Below, one piece after another: positions 44,968 through 54,144 of a DNA stretch of 64,000 nucleotides. This DNA is from Rhizobium sp. C4. GTDB taxonomy: Bacteria; Pseudomonadota; Alphaproteobacteria; Rhizobiales; Rhizobiaceae. Below the pieces are notes generated by a model. It was not told where the DNA came from. It was given only the letters and a program-made list of their open reading frames with translations, and searched no databases. The first letter of the stretch is position 1, and every line of letters begins with the position of its first letter. The stretch covers positions 150,183 to 214,182 of the forward strand of contig NZ_JAJNCX010000010.1 of assembly GCF_021026315.1 (NCBI RefSeq). The letters are read 5' to 3'. The position numbers and the translations under genes were made by a program.

Positions 44968-45336
44968 TCAGGCCACCTTTCCGTCGGGGTTGGTCTGCAT
45001 CGGAGCGCAGCAGGGGGCAAGTTGATCGACGAGCGGCTTGCACAGTTCGGCATTGCCGCCACAGCAATCCTTCAACAGGTAGAGAGCCACATCTCTGAAG
45101 ACATCCAGATTGGCGCGATAGATGATCGAACGGCTTTGGCGCTCGCCCCTGATCAGTCCCGCCTGAACAAGCGTCGCCAGATGCGCCGACATGGTGTTTT
45201 GCGGAACGCCGAGACGTCGCGCCAGCTCCCCGGCAGGCACGCCTTCGGGCTCGAACGAGACAAGCAGGCGGAAGGTCTGAAGTCGCGTTGCCTGCGCCAG
45301 CGCCGCCAGGGCGGTGATCATGGTTTTTTCATCCAT
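44968..45336 (-). CDS. arsR: ArsR family arsenic-responsive repressor
   Basis: The 122-residue winged-helix protein has ELARRLGVPQNTMSAHLATLVQAGLIRGERQSRSIIYRANLD. Cysteines at the C-terminus (LKDCCGGNAELC and LAPCCAPM) are likely arsenite ligands, set as in alphaproteobacterial ArsR types and not the ELCVCDL site of E. coli ArsR. Its first ATG lies inside the operator palindrome, with no Shine-Dalgarno. The transcript may be nearly leaderless, or translation may begin at the ATG five codons downstream (45321). Confidence 0.92.
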   Translation of the reverse strand: MDEKTMITALAALAQATRLQTFRLLVSFEPEGVPAGELARRLGVPQNTMSAHLATLVQAGLIRGERQSRSIIYRANLDVFRDVALYLLKDCCGGNAELCKPLVDQLAPCCAPMQTNPDGKVA

Positions 45337-45368
45337 ATATCCAGAATAATGGATATATGGATGTTGTC
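45331..45368 (-). promoter_or_regulatory. arsR promoter and 12-bp-arm operator
   Basis: ATCCATATATCC (45331-45342) and GGATATATGGAT (45351-45362) are perfect inverted arms 8 bp apart. On the minus strand TTGACA (45368-45363) and TATTCT (45346-45341) are 16 bp apart, so the palindrome covers the spacer, the -10 and the arsR start codon. Confidence 0.8.
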
Positions 45369-45399
45369 AAGGACCCTGCACTTGACAGGGACTAAGGCG

Positions 45400-48384
45400 C
45401 TAGTGCGCCTCGTCCCAGTTATGTGCGGCGCGGGCGTCTACCTTCAACGGCACTTTCATGTCGATGGCGGGGAAAGCGGCGTGCTCCATGGCCTTGGTGA
45501 CGACCGCGATCGTCTTGTCGGCCTCGGCTTCGGGCACTTCGAAGATCAGTTCGTCGTGGACCTGAAGCAGCATGCGGGCGGAGAGCTTGGCGTCTTCCAG
45601 CACGCCATCCATGCGCACCATGGCGCGGCGGATGATGTCGGCGGCTGACCCTTGAATTGGCGCGTTGATGGCGGCGCGTTCGTTGAAGGCTTTCAGCGAC
45701 GGGTTGGACGAGCGGATATCCGGATACCAGGCGCGGCGGCCGAAGATGGTTTCGACATAGCCGTGCTCGCGGGCAAAGGTCTTGGTGCTTTCCATGTAGT
45801 CCTTGATGCCGGGGAAGCGCTCGAAATATTTCTTGATGTAATCGCCCGCTTCGCCGCGCGAGATGCTGAGCTGGTTGGCCAGGCCGAAGGCGGAAATGCC
45901 GTAGATGATGCCGAAATTGATCGCCTTGGCGCGGCGACGCACTTCCGACGGCATGCCTTCGACCGGAACGCCGAACATTTCCGACGCGGTCATCGCGTGA
46001 ATGTCGATGCCATCGGCGAAAGCGCGGCGAAGCTGCGGGATGTCGGCCACATGGGCGAGAACGCGCAGTTCGATCTGGCTATAGTCGGCGGAGACAAGCA
46101 GATTGCCGGGCGAGGCGATGAAGGCCGTTCTGATCTTGCGGCCTTCCGCCGTGCGGACCGGGATGTTCTGCAGGTTCGGCTCGGAGGAGGAAAGCCGGCC
46201 CGTCGTGGTGGCGGCCAGCGCATAGGATGTGTGAACGCGCTTGGTTTCCGGGTGGATATAGCCGGGGAGCGCGTCGGTATAGGTCGATTTCAGCTTGGTG
46301 AGCTGACGCCAGTCGACGATGCGGCGGGGCAATTCATGGCCTTCGGCGGCAAGGTCTTCGAGAACCTGCGCCGAGGTCGACCATTGGCCGGTCTTCGTCT
46401 TCGAGCCGCCGGGCAGTCCCATCTTGCCGAAGAGGATATCGCCGAGCTGTTTCGGCGAGCCGGGATTGAAGGGCTCGCCGGCGAGCGACTGGATCGATTC
46501 CTCCAAGGCCGCCGCGCCCTGCGCCAGTTCGCCGGAGAGCCGCGACAGGATCTGGCGGTCGACCGAAATGCCGCGTTCTTCCATCAGCGCGAGAACGGCG
46601 ACAAGCGGGCGTTCCAGCCGTTCATAAACGCTGACAATGCCTTCGGCGACGAGGCGGGGTTTGAGCACCATCCAGAGGCGCAGGGTCACGTCGGCGTCTT
46701 CCGCCGCATAGGCCGTTGCCTTGTCGATCGGCACCATGTCGAAGGTGACGGAGGCCTTGCCGGTGCCGGTCACGTCCTTGTAGGCGATCGGCTTGTGGCC
46801 GAGCCAGCGTTCGGACAGCGTGTCCATGCCGTGATTGCCCTTGCCGGCATCGAGCACATAGGACATCAGCATCGTGTCGTCGAAACCGTCGATGACAACG
46901 CCGTGGCGCTTCATCACCAGCCAGTCATATTTCATGTTCTGCGCGACCTTCAGCACCGCCGGGTCTTCCAGCAGCGGCTTGATGAGGTCGAGGGCGGCGC
47001 GGATCGGGATCTGGCCGGCCAGCAGCCCGCCGCCGCCGAGAAGATCGCCGACGCCGTCCTTGTGGCCGAGGGGCACATAGGCGGCGCGGATATTCGCGCC
47101 ATCCGGCGATTTGCTGTTATCGGCAATGGCGAGCGAGAAGCCGACGAGTTCCGCCAGCATCGGGTCCAGCGAGGTCGTTTCGGTGTCGAAGCCGACAATG
47201 CCGGTCTCGTAGGCATCGGCAATCCATTGCTTCAGCGTGTCGGCATCGCGGATTGCGACATAAGACGATGTGTCGATGGGCTTGCCGGCAAAGGCGGAGG
47301 CGCGGGCGGCGGCGAGGTCGGCTGGCTTGAAGCCATCGGCGGGGGCGTCGACGGCTGCGGCCTTGGCGGAGGCAGTCGTTGAGGTGGCCGGGCTCCCAGT
47401 CTTGGCGCCCGCTTCGCCCTGATCGAGATCGGGGCCGTGGGCTGCTTCGCCCCATTGCACCGGCACGTTTGCCGGTTCGATTTCGCCCGCTTCCGTGCCG
47501 GTCTTTTCGGCGACGCGGCGGGTGAGGGTCGTGAATTCCATCGCTTTCAGGAAGCCGATGAGCTTCGGGCCGTCCTGCGGATGAAGCTCCATTTCTTCGA
47601 GGGGCACGTCCACCGGCGTATCGGTCTTCAGCGTCACGAGCTGGCGCGAGATCAGGGCCAGCTCGCGGTTGGCGATGATGGTTTCGCGGCGCTTGACCTG
47701 CTTGATCTCCTCGGCGCTTGCCAGAAGCGTGTCGAGATCGCCGAATTCCTCCAGCAGCTGCGCCGCCGTCTTCGGGCCGATCCCGGGAATGCCCGGAACG
47801 TTGTCGGTCGAATCGCCGGTCATGGCCTGCATGTCGATCATCTTTTCCGGCGGCACGCCCCATTTCTCGATCACTTCCGGGATCGAGATCTGCTTGTCCT
47901 TCATGGCGTCGTACATGTGGACATTGGCGGTGACGAGCTGCATCAGGTCCTTGTCGGAGGAGATGATGGTCACATCGGCGCCGATCGCTTCGGCCTGGCG
48001 CGCATAGGTGGCGATCAGGTCGTCGGCCTCAAAGCCTTCCTTCTCGATGCAGGGCAGGTTGAAGGCCTTTGTCGCCTCGCGGATCAGCCCGAATTGCGGG
48101 ATGAGATCGGCCGGCGGCGGCGGGCGGTGGGCCTTGTATTTATCGTAAAGCTCGTTGCGGAAGGTCTTCGACGAATAGTCGAAAATGACGGCAAAATGGG
48201 TGGGCGTCACGCCGACCGAGGTATCGCGCGCGTCGTTCAGGAGCTTCCACAGCATGTTGCAGAAGCCCGAGACGGCATTGACCGGCAAGCCGTCGGACTT
48301 GCGGGTGAGTGGCGGAATGGCATGGAAGGCCCGGAAGATGAAGCCGGAGCCGTCGACGAGGAAGAGATGATCACCTTTTTTCAT
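45400..48384 (-). CDS. polA: DNA polymerase I
   Basis: The 994-residue polymerase has a 5'-3' exonuclease (residues about 1-300, with YKAHRPPPP and GDSTDNVPGIPGIGPKTA). A 3'-5' exonuclease follows (about 375-570, with the active motif GFDTETTSLD). The polymerase domain runs to the end (TTTGRLSSSEPNLQNIPVRT, DYSQIELRV, RRAKAINFGIIYG, QVHDELIFEVP). Proofreading residues are present. A low-complexity Ala/Asp linker lies near 320-360. It fills gaps in repair and Okazaki processing. Confidence 0.97.
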   Translation of the reverse strand: MKKGDHLFLVDGSGFIFRAFHAIPPLTRKSDGLPVNAVSGFCNMLWKLLNDARDTSVGVTPTHFAVIFDYSSKTFRNELYDKYKAHRPPPPADLIPQFGLIREATKAFNLPCIEKEGFEADDLIATYARQAEAIGADVTIISSDKDLMQLVTANVHMYDAMKDKQISIPEVIEKWGVPPEKMIDMQAMTGDSTDNVPGIPGIGPKTAAQLLEEFGDLDTLLASAEEIKQVKRRETIIANRELALISRQLVTLKTDTPVDVPLEEMELHPQDGPKLIGFLKAMEFTTLTRRVAEKTGTEAGEIEPANVPVQWGEAAHGPDLDQGEAGAKTGSPATSTTASAKAAAVDAPADGFKPADLAAARASAFAGKPIDTSSYVAIRDADTLKQWIADAYETGIVGFDTETTSLDPMLAELVGFSLAIADNSKSPDGANIRAAYVPLGHKDGVGDLLGGGGLLAGQIPIRAALDLIKPLLEDPAVLKVAQNMKYDWLVMKRHGVVIDGFDDTMLMSYVLDAGKGNHGMDTLSERWLGHKPIAYKDVTGTGKASVTFDMVPIDKATAYAAEDADVTLRLWMVLKPRLVAEGIVSVYERLERPLVAVLALMEERGISVDRQILSRLSGELAQGAAALEESIQSLAGEPFNPGSPKQLGDILFGKMGLPGGSKTKTGQWSTSAQVLEDLAAEGHELPRRIVDWRQLTKLKSTYTDALPGYIHPETKRVHTSYALAATTTGRLSSSEPNLQNIPVRTAEGRKIRTAFIASPGNLLVSADYSQIELRVLAHVADIPQLRRAFADGIDIHAMTASEMFGVPVEGMPSEVRRRAKAINFGIIYGISAFGLANQLSISRGEAGDYIKKYFERFPGIKDYMESTKTFAREHGYVETIFGRRAWYPDIRSSNPSLKAFNERAAINAPIQGSAADIIRRAMVRMDGVLEDAKLSARMLLQVHDELIFEVPEAEADKTIAVVTKAMEHAAFPAIDMKVPLKVDARAAHNWDEAH

Positions 48385-48591
48385 GGCTGAATGGAATAGC
48401 GCGGGGCGCGCAAAACGTCCATCGCGGATCGGCGAAAACGGCTCCCGTTGCCAACACTCCTGACAGGCATGTGCAGTGCTGCTTATAGGACACGCGCATT
48501 GTCGAATTGCTCTCTGTCAGTTCGGCCAGCTTCCCTAGCGCTGCAGGATTTCGTATCACCGTTTCCGGTGATTGCGAATCTGCGGACGGAC

Positions 48592-49770
48592 ATGCGTTTC
48601 ATGAAGGCGAAGATCGAGCTTTGCGATGGCATTTCCGGGCGGATTGTCGGCATCCTTCTCGTGTTTTTTTCGCTCATGCTGGTCTCGGCATGCGCCAGCC
48701 GCCCCGGGCCACAAACGCTCGATCCGCGTGTCGCTAATGTGCCGGGCGCGAAGATCGTCACGCTTTATCTCGCCACCTCTCGCGAGCGGGTCGGGCCCGG
48801 TCTCAACAGCTATAACGACACGCCCTCCGAGACGCTGAATTTCGCCGAGTACAAGGTTTCCATCCCGCCGACCCACAAGCCGGGCATGATCGAATATCCG
48901 GGTGAGCGGCCCGATCCGCGCACCGCCTTCACCGTTGTCAGCGCTCAAGTGCTCGACCGGGCGACCTTCCTCAGCCGCATCAGCCCGCGGAGCAAAGGCA
49001 AGCAGGGCGATCTCGGCATTTTCGTCCATGGCTTCAACACCAACCTCGCAGAAGCCGTCTTCCGGCAGGCGCAGCTGGCGGCCGATGCCAACGATCCCGA
49101 GCTTGACGATGTGTCGGTTCTCTTTGCCTGGCCCTCGTCTGGCAGCATTTCCGGCTATCTGGCCGACAAGGCGACCGCGACCGCCTCGCGGGACCAGTTG
49201 ACCGAACTCCTGGGCATGGCCGTCAAGGCGCGGCCGACCGGCGAAATCACGCTCATTGCCCACAGCATGGGCGGATGGCTGACAAGCGAGGCACTGCGCC
49301 AGCTCAAGCTCACCGGCCAGCAGGCTGTTCTCGACCGGCTGAAGGTCGTTCTCGCCGCGCCGGATATCGATGGCATCGTCTTTCTGGCGCAGATGCAGAA
49401 GATCGGTCGGATGAAAAAGCCGATGACCATTCTGGTTTCGAAGGACGACATCGCGCTTTCCGTTTCCAGCTTCATTTCGCTTGACCAGATGCGCATCGGC
49501 AGCATCGATATCAACAATCCGCGCGCCCAGGCCGGGGCGCGGGAGGTGAACATCCAGTTCATCGACATTTCAGGCGTCCAGACGGACGATACGTTCAAGC
49601 ATAATCGCTTTGCGTCACTTGCCGCGATCTATCCGGAAATGCGCAAGCAGAGCGAGAAGGGCGGCGATGCGCTGCGGCTCAGCCAGGCCGGCGTTTTCGT
49701 CTTCGATGCGGTGGGCCGCACATTGACGGCGCCCTTCGCCATCGGCCGCCGGCTTGCGGCGAAGCAATGA
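48592..49770 (+). CDS. DUF900 family alpha/beta hydrolase, predicted lipoprotein
   Basis: The 392-residue protein has a lipobox (VSAC) after a hydrophobic segment, so it is probably a lipoprotein. LGIFVHGFNTNLAEAVFRQAQLAADA, VLFAWPSSGS, IAHSMGGWLTSEALRQL (nucleophile Ser in HSMGG) and LAAPDIDGIVF identify the DUF900/esterase family. The substrate is unknown. It is divergent from polA and overlaps the flavoprotein gene by 4 nt (ATGA). Start MRFMKAK is preferred because it keeps the signal peptide close to the N-terminus. Confidence 0.8.
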   Translation: MRFMKAKIELCDGISGRIVGILLVFFSLMLVSACASRPGPQTLDPRVANVPGAKIVTLYLATSRERVGPGLNSYNDTPSETLNFAEYKVSIPPTHKPGMIEYPGERPDPRTAFTVVSAQVLDRATFLSRISPRSKGKQGDLGIFVHGFNTNLAEAVFRQAQLAADANDPELDDVSVLFAWPSSGSISGYLADKATATASRDQLTELLGMAVKARPTGEITLIAHSMGGWLTSEALRQLKLTGQQAVLDRLKVVLAAPDIDGIVFLAQMQKIGRMKKPMTILVSKDDIALSVSSFISLDQMRIGSIDINNPRAQAGAREVNIQFIDISGVQTDDTFKHNRFASLAAIYPEMRKQSEKGGDALRLSQAGVFVFDAVGRTLTAPFAIGRRLAAKQ

Positions 49771-51044
49771 GCGTGGCTCAAGATGCCGCGCCTGCTGTTG
49801 AAGCTGTCGGCGTGGCCATCGTCGGCGGCGGCCCTGCGGGTCTTGCCGCAGCGGAAGTTCTGGCGGCGGACGGTTTCGACGTGCATGTCTTCGACGCCAT
49901 GCCCTCCTTCGGCCGCAAGGTGCTGCTGGCCGGCAAGACCGGGCTCAATCTCACCCATGCGGAAGCCTACGCGTCTTTCGTGACCCGCTATGGCGCGGTG
50001 GCGCCGAGGCTGCGGGCAGCACTGGATGCCTTTCCGCCGCTGGCCGTTATCGACTGGGCCGATGGGCTGGGTGCAGCGTGTTTCACCGGCTCGTCGGGCC
50101 GGGTATTTCCCAGAGTGATGAAGGCCTCGCCCCTGATGCGGGCATGGCTTGGCCGCCTTGCAGGTCTCGGCGTGCAGTTTCACACCCGCCATCGCTGGAC
50201 CGGGTTTTCGGATGGGCAGCTCCGTTTCGAGACGCCGCCGGGGCCCAAGCTCGTCCGCTTCGACGCCTGCCTTCTGGCGCTGGGCGGGGCAAGCTGGCCG
50301 CGCATGGGTTCGGACGGCACCTGGACATCGATCCTTGCTGCTGCCGGCGTTGAAATCGCGCCGCTGAAACCCGCCAATTGCGGCTTCGATGTCGCCTGGA
50401 GCGAGAGCTTCCGTGACCGCTTTGCCGGCGCGCCGCTGAAGTCCGTGACGGCGACGTCGGCGGCGGGCACGGTTCCGGGCGAATTCGTGATCAGCCGGCA
50501 CGGCATCGAGGGCAGCCTTGTCTATGCGCATTCCGCAGCCCTTCGCGATGCGCTGGAAAAGGACGGGCATGCGGAGCTTGTGCTGGACCTTGCACCCGGC
50601 CGCAGCGAGACACGCATAGCCGGCGATCTTTCCCGCCTGCCGGCCAAGGTCAGCTTTTCCAACCGGCTGCGCAAGGCGGCGGGGATCGAGGGAGTGAAGG
50701 GCGCGCTGCTGCGCGAAGTCGTGCCCGACATTTCCAGCCAGTCGCCGCAAAAGATAGCCGGCATTATAAAGGCGCTGCCGCTCGCCGTTGCGCGGGCTCG
50801 ACCGATTGCCGAGGCGATTTCATCGGCCGGTGGCATCCGGTGGGATGCGGTCGATGACGGCTACATGCTGAAGGGCCTGCCGGGCGTCTTCGTTGCCGGC
50901 GAGATGATCGACTGGGAAGCGCCGACCGGGGGTTATCTGCTGACGGCCTGCCTTGCGACCGGCCGTGCTGCGGCTGTCGGGATCGCTGCCCGGCTCAGGG
51001 GAGCCAGGGCAGAAGCTCGCTCGTCCGGGTCACCGGGGCCTTGA
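49767..51044 (+). CDS. TIGR03862-type flavoprotein (BaiN/HI0933-like)
   Basis: The 425-residue FAD protein begins with a dinucleotide-binding motif VAIVGGGPAGLAAAEVLAADGFDVHVFD. It has FGRKVLLAGKTGLNLTHAE, CFTGSSGRVFPRVMKASPLMRAW and the C-terminal GGIRWDAVDDGYMLKGLPGVFVAGEMIDWEAPTGGYLLTACLATG. This matches the HI0933-like NAD(P)/FAD oxidoreductases (TIGR03862 branch). The reaction is unknown. The last 50 nt overlap the end of the glycosyltransferase gene on the other strand. Confidence 0.87.
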   Translation: MSVAQDAAPAVEAVGVAIVGGGPAGLAAAEVLAADGFDVHVFDAMPSFGRKVLLAGKTGLNLTHAEAYASFVTRYGAVAPRLRAALDAFPPLAVIDWADGLGAACFTGSSGRVFPRVMKASPLMRAWLGRLAGLGVQFHTRHRWTGFSDGQLRFETPPGPKLVRFDACLLALGGASWPRMGSDGTWTSILAAAGVEIAPLKPANCGFDVAWSESFRDRFAGAPLKSVTATSAAGTVPGEFVISRHGIEGSLVYAHSAALRDALEKDGHAELVLDLAPGRSETRIAGDLSRLPAKVSFSNRLRKAAGIEGVKGALLREVVPDISSQSPQKIAGIIKALPLAVARARPIAEAISSAGGIRWDAVDDGYMLKGLPGVFVAGEMIDWEAPTGGYLLTACLATGRAAAVGIAARLRGARAEARSSGSPGP

Positions 51045-51981
51045 TCGGGCCGGGATGCAGCGTCTCGCCGTCGAGAATGCGCTGATAATAGTCGAGATAT
51101 TTCAGCGCCATCTGCCGGGCGGAAAAGTGGTTCTGCCAATAGGCGTGGATGGCGCGGCGGTCGTAGCGGGCGGGGTCGCGTGCGGCTTCCGCCAGTTCCG
51201 ATGCGCTGGCCGACAGATATCCCGTTTCCGGTGTGACGAGTTCCGGCAGCGAGCCATAGGGCGTGGCAAAGACCGGCGTGCCGAAATACATGGCTTCGGC
51301 GACGGCCACGCCAAAGGGCTCGTTCCAGAGGACGGGGAAGATCAGGCCGCGGGAATGCTTGAGATAGCGGGCCTTTTCCGCATCTCCCACCATGCCGTGA
51401 AAGCGGGCGCGCGGGTCAAGCGTCAGGCGAAAGCCCATCTTCAGGTTCAGACGTGTTCCGCCCAGAACCTCGATCCGACCGCCGGCCTTGCGGGCGACGG
51501 CGATGGCGCCCTTGACGTTCTTCGCCTTCCAGGCCGCCTTGGCGAGAAAGACGAACGGGCCGTTGCCCGCGCTGAAATCCGGTTCCGGCAGGCCGACCGC
51601 ATCCATGCCGTTGTGCACAAAGGCGGTCGCATTGTGATTGCGGGCATGGTTGGCGGAAACGAAGATCGAGTTCTGGTGATAGGTGAGCGCCAGGCGCGAG
51701 TTGCCATGCACCGTCTGGCAGACCGGCAGGCCGGGATCTTCCGGTACGACGCCGCCGTGATAGTGGAGGATCGAAAGGTCTGCCGGCAGCGCGGACCTGT
51801 CTGGGCCTGCGCCATGGGCGGGGCGCACTTCGGCGAAATCGACGCGCGAGCCCGAATGGGCGAAATAGGTGACCTTGTGGCCGAGTTCGATCAGCGCACG
51901 ACCGAGCCAGAGGACGACGCGTTCCGTTCCACCATAGCGCTCCGGCGGGAGTTTCGCATCGACATAGAGACCGATATGCAC
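50995..51981 (-). CDS. Glycosyltransferase family 4 protein, GTG start
   Basis: The 328-residue GT-B enzyme starts at GTG 51981 (VHIGLYVDAKLPPERYGGTERVV), with GGAGGAAGG 6-8 nt upstream. The ATG at 52026 is inside the leuD terminator and is rejected. Family 4 features are PERYGGTERVVLWLGRALIELGHKVT and the donor-binding LIFPVLWNEPFGVAVAEAMYFGTPVFATPYGSLPELV (E-x7-E). The acceptor is unknown. Confidence 0.85.
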   Translation of the reverse strand: MHIGLYVDAKLPPERYGGTERVVLWLGRALIELGHKVTYFAHSGSRVDFAEVRPAHGAGPDRSALPADLSILHYHGGVVPEDPGLPVCQTVHGNSRLALTYHQNSIFVSANHARNHNATAFVHNGMDAVGLPEPDFSAGNGPFVFLAKAAWKAKNVKGAIAVARKAGGRIEVLGGTRLNLKMGFRLTLDPRARFHGMVGDAEKARYLKHSRGLIFPVLWNEPFGVAVAEAMYFGTPVFATPYGSLPELVTPETGYLSASASELAEAARDPARYDRRAIHAYWQNHFSARQMALKYLDYYQRILDGETLHPGPIKAPVTRTSELLPWLP

Positions 51982-52002
51982 GGGGCCTTCCTCCGCAGGG
52001 GT

Positions 52003-52042
52003 CAAAATAAAACCCGGCAGCCGCATGTCCGGCTGCCGGGCT
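52003..52042 (-). terminator. Terminator of leuD
   Basis: CCCGGCAGCCG and CGGCTGCCGGG form an 11-bp stem around a 5-6-nt loop, followed on the minus strand by GTTTTATTTT. It ends about 40 nt after the leuD stop. Confidence 0.9.
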
Positions 52043-52079
52043 AGATCATCATAAACGGCGCATCAGATCAGGCTGCGCA

Positions 52080-52685
52080 TCACGCCCACGGGCGCGAGGT
52101 CGCGGTCTTCTTTTCGTATGCGTCGATGGCCGATGCCTTTTCGAGCGTCAGGCCGATATCGTCGAGGCCGTTCAGCAGGCAGTGGCGCTTGAACTCGTCG
52201 ATCGAGAAGGAGATCTTGCCGCCATCCGGACCGGTGATTTCCTGGGATTCGAGATCGACCGTCAGAACGGCGTTAGAGCCGCGCGAGGCGTCGTCGAGCA
52301 GCTTTTCCAGCTCTTCCGGCGTCACGGTGATCGGCAGGATGCCGTTCTTGAAACAGTTGTTGTAGAAGATGTCGGCGAAGCTGGTGGAGATCACGCAGCG
52401 GATGCCGTAGTCGAGCAGCGCCCACGGCGCATGTTCGCGCGAGGAGCCGCAGCCGAAATTGTCGCCGGCAACGAGGATCGATGTGTGGCGGTAAGCGGGC
52501 TTGTTGAGGACGAAATCGGGGTTTTCCGAACCGTCTTCCTTGAAACGGGCTTCGGCAAACAGGCCGGCGCCGAGGCCGGTGCGCTTGATCGTCTTCAGGT
52601 AGTCCTTGGGGATGATCATGTCCGTGTCGATATTGACGACCGGATAGGGCGCTGCAACGCCGGTGAGCTTGACAAACTTGTCCAT
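52080..52685 (-). CDS. leuD: 3-isopropylmalate dehydratase small subunit
   Basis: The 201-residue swivel-domain protein has [29 protein letters not shown] and [47 protein letters not shown], the LeuD signature. With LeuC it isomerises isopropylmalate in leucine synthesis. leuC is not in the window, as is common in rhizobia. A terminator follows. Confidence 0.96.
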   Translation of the reverse strand: MDKFVKLTGVAAPYPVVNIDTDMIIPKDYLKTIKRTGLGAGLFAEARFKEDGSENPDFVLNKPAYRHTSILVAGDNFGCGSSREHAPWALLDYGIRCVISTSFADIFYNNCFKNGILPITVTPEELEKLLDDASRGSNAVLTVDLESQEITGPDGGKISFSIDEFKRHCLLNGLDDIGLTLEKASAIDAYEKKTATSRPWA

Positions 52686-52804
52686 GGTCTCGCCTTCAAT
52701 CGTGTCAGAAACTTTGAAACTGACCTGCCTTTAGAGCAATCCGGCGGCGAATTGAAGGGGAATCTTGCGGAAGCTTGACGCTCCCGCAGAACCCTTGACG
52801 ACAA

Positions 52805-53056
52805 TTACATGTCGATGATCGTGCCGCGGCCGTCATTCCAGATGCGGACCGGCTGGCGACCATGGGCCTCGCGGCGATCGGCATAGACATAGGCCGGCTG
52901 GGCTTTCTGCTGCATGCGCATCGTCAGGGCGCGGCCTGCGAGAAGCACGGTGGCAATGCCCGCGAAGGCGACGACGAGGGACGCGGTGAACAGCGTCGCA
53001 AGCAGCGCGACGGCGAGCCCGATGACGGTGAAAACGACTGTCCTGAGCATGATCAT
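52805..53056 (-). CDS. Small membrane protein of unknown function
   Basis: The 83-residue protein starts at MIMLRTVVFTVIGLAVALL (53056, AAAGGA 9 nt upstream); an earlier in-frame ATG at 53110 is possible. Two hydrophobic stretches (residues about 5-22 and 24-40) suggest a membrane hairpin. A basic C-terminal half (QQKAQPAYVYADRREAHGRQPVRIWNDGRGTIIDM) ends with a short motif. I do not recognise a family. The CoA-ester lyase gene starts 117 bp away, divergently. Confidence 0.65.
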   Translation of the reverse strand: MIMLRTVVFTVIGLAVALLATLFTASLVVAFAGIATVLLAGRALTMRMQQKAQPAYVYADRREAHGRQPVRIWNDGRGTIIDM

Positions 53057-53172
53057 TGGGAATTTTCCTTTCAGCTTGGTACTCATTTGGGACGGCAAAT
53101 GCGTCGACACAAGGGCATGGTTCCAAGATTATGCGCTTGCGAGTGTCGCCGTTCCGCGCCAAATATCGCGTC

Positions 53173-54027
53173 ATGACAGTTTCACATTTCCGCCGCTCCA
53201 TGCTCTGCCTGCCAGCCTCGAATGCCAAGGCTCTGGCGAAGCTTGCGATTCTTGAATGCGACGCAACAATCTACGATCTCGAGGATGCCGTGGCGCCCGA
53301 GATGAAGGCGGCGGCGCGCGACGCGCTGATCGGCCATTTTGCCGCAGGAGCAAAGCCGGGCGTCGAGCATGTCATCCGCATCAATGCGCTTTCGACGCCC
53401 TGGGGCGAGGCCGATCTGGAGGCCGTTGCCCGGTGCCGGCCGGATGCCGTGCTGGTGCCGAAGGTGGAAAACGTCTCCGATCTTGCCGCCGTTGCCGCCC
53501 GGCTCGATCAGGCAGGGCTCACCGAAACGCGGCTGATGGCGATGATCGAGACGCCGAAGGGCGTGTTGAATGCCGCCGTGATTGCCGAGGCGCATGCGCC
53601 GCGCCTTGCCGCGCTCATCGTCGGGCTCAACGATCTGCGCAAGGAAACGAAGGTGCCGCGCGGGCCGGACCGGCATTTGCTGGTGCCGTGGCTCATGCAG
53701 GTCGTGCTTGCCGCGCGGGCCTATGGCGTTGCGCCCATTGATTCAGTCTCCAACGATTTCCGCGACCTTGTCGCGTTTGAGACGGAATGCGCGGAAGGCC
53801 GGGCCATGGGGTTTGACGGCAAGATGCTGATCCATCCGGCGCAGATCGAGCCCGCCAACCGGCGCTTCGGTCCGTCGGAAGACGAGATTGCAGCGGCCCG
53901 CAGGATCGTCGCCGCTTTCGATGCGCCCGAGGCTGCGGGGCAGGGCGCGATCAATATCGACGGCGAGATGGTCGAGCGCCTGCATCTCGAAGAGGCGCGG
54001 AAACTGCTTGTGCTTGTTTCATCTTAG
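53173..54027 (+). CDS. HpcH/HpaI aldolase/citrate lyase family protein (CoA-ester lyase)
   Basis: The 284-residue TIM-barrel protein has RRSMLCLPASNAKALAKL, the divalent-metal site IYDLEDAVAPEMK, LMAMIETPKGVLNA (metal Glu) and FDGKMLIHPAQIEPANRRFGPSEDEI, as in CitE/Mcl-type lyases. The substrate (malyl-CoA, citramalyl-CoA or other) is not fixed by sequence. The start at 53173 is the ATG before HFRRSM; the longer frame covers the promoter of the neighbouring gene. Confidence 0.87.
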   Translation: MTVSHFRRSMLCLPASNAKALAKLAILECDATIYDLEDAVAPEMKAAARDALIGHFAAGAKPGVEHVIRINALSTPWGEADLEAVARCRPDAVLVPKVENVSDLAAVAARLDQAGLTETRLMAMIETPKGVLNAAVIAEAHAPRLAALIVGLNDLRKETKVPRGPDRHLLVPWLMQVVLAARAYGVAPIDSVSNDFRDLVAFETECAEGRAMGFDGKMLIHPAQIEPANRRFGPSEDEIAAARRIVAAFDAPEAAGQGAINIDGEMVERLHLEEARKLLVLVSS

Positions 54028-54124
54028 AGCGCTTCAGTGTTTCTTTGATACTCCGAAGCGCTCTAACTGTTTGTTTGTACGCAATTCCGGACGCAAAACC
54101 GCGAGACAGTTTTGCTGGAATTGC
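54026..54124. repeat. Composite intergenic repeat with GCAATTCC palindrome
   Basis: AGAGCGCTTC (54026-54035) and GAAGCGCTCT (54055-54064) are 10-bp inverted arms. GCAATTCCGGACGCAAAACC...TTTTGCTGGAATTGC (54081-54124) is the same family as the elements near 4.3 and 37.2 kb. The first hairpin may also end the lyase transcript. Confidence 0.8.
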
Positions 54125-54144
54125 TCTAAGGGGAAGGAAAAATC

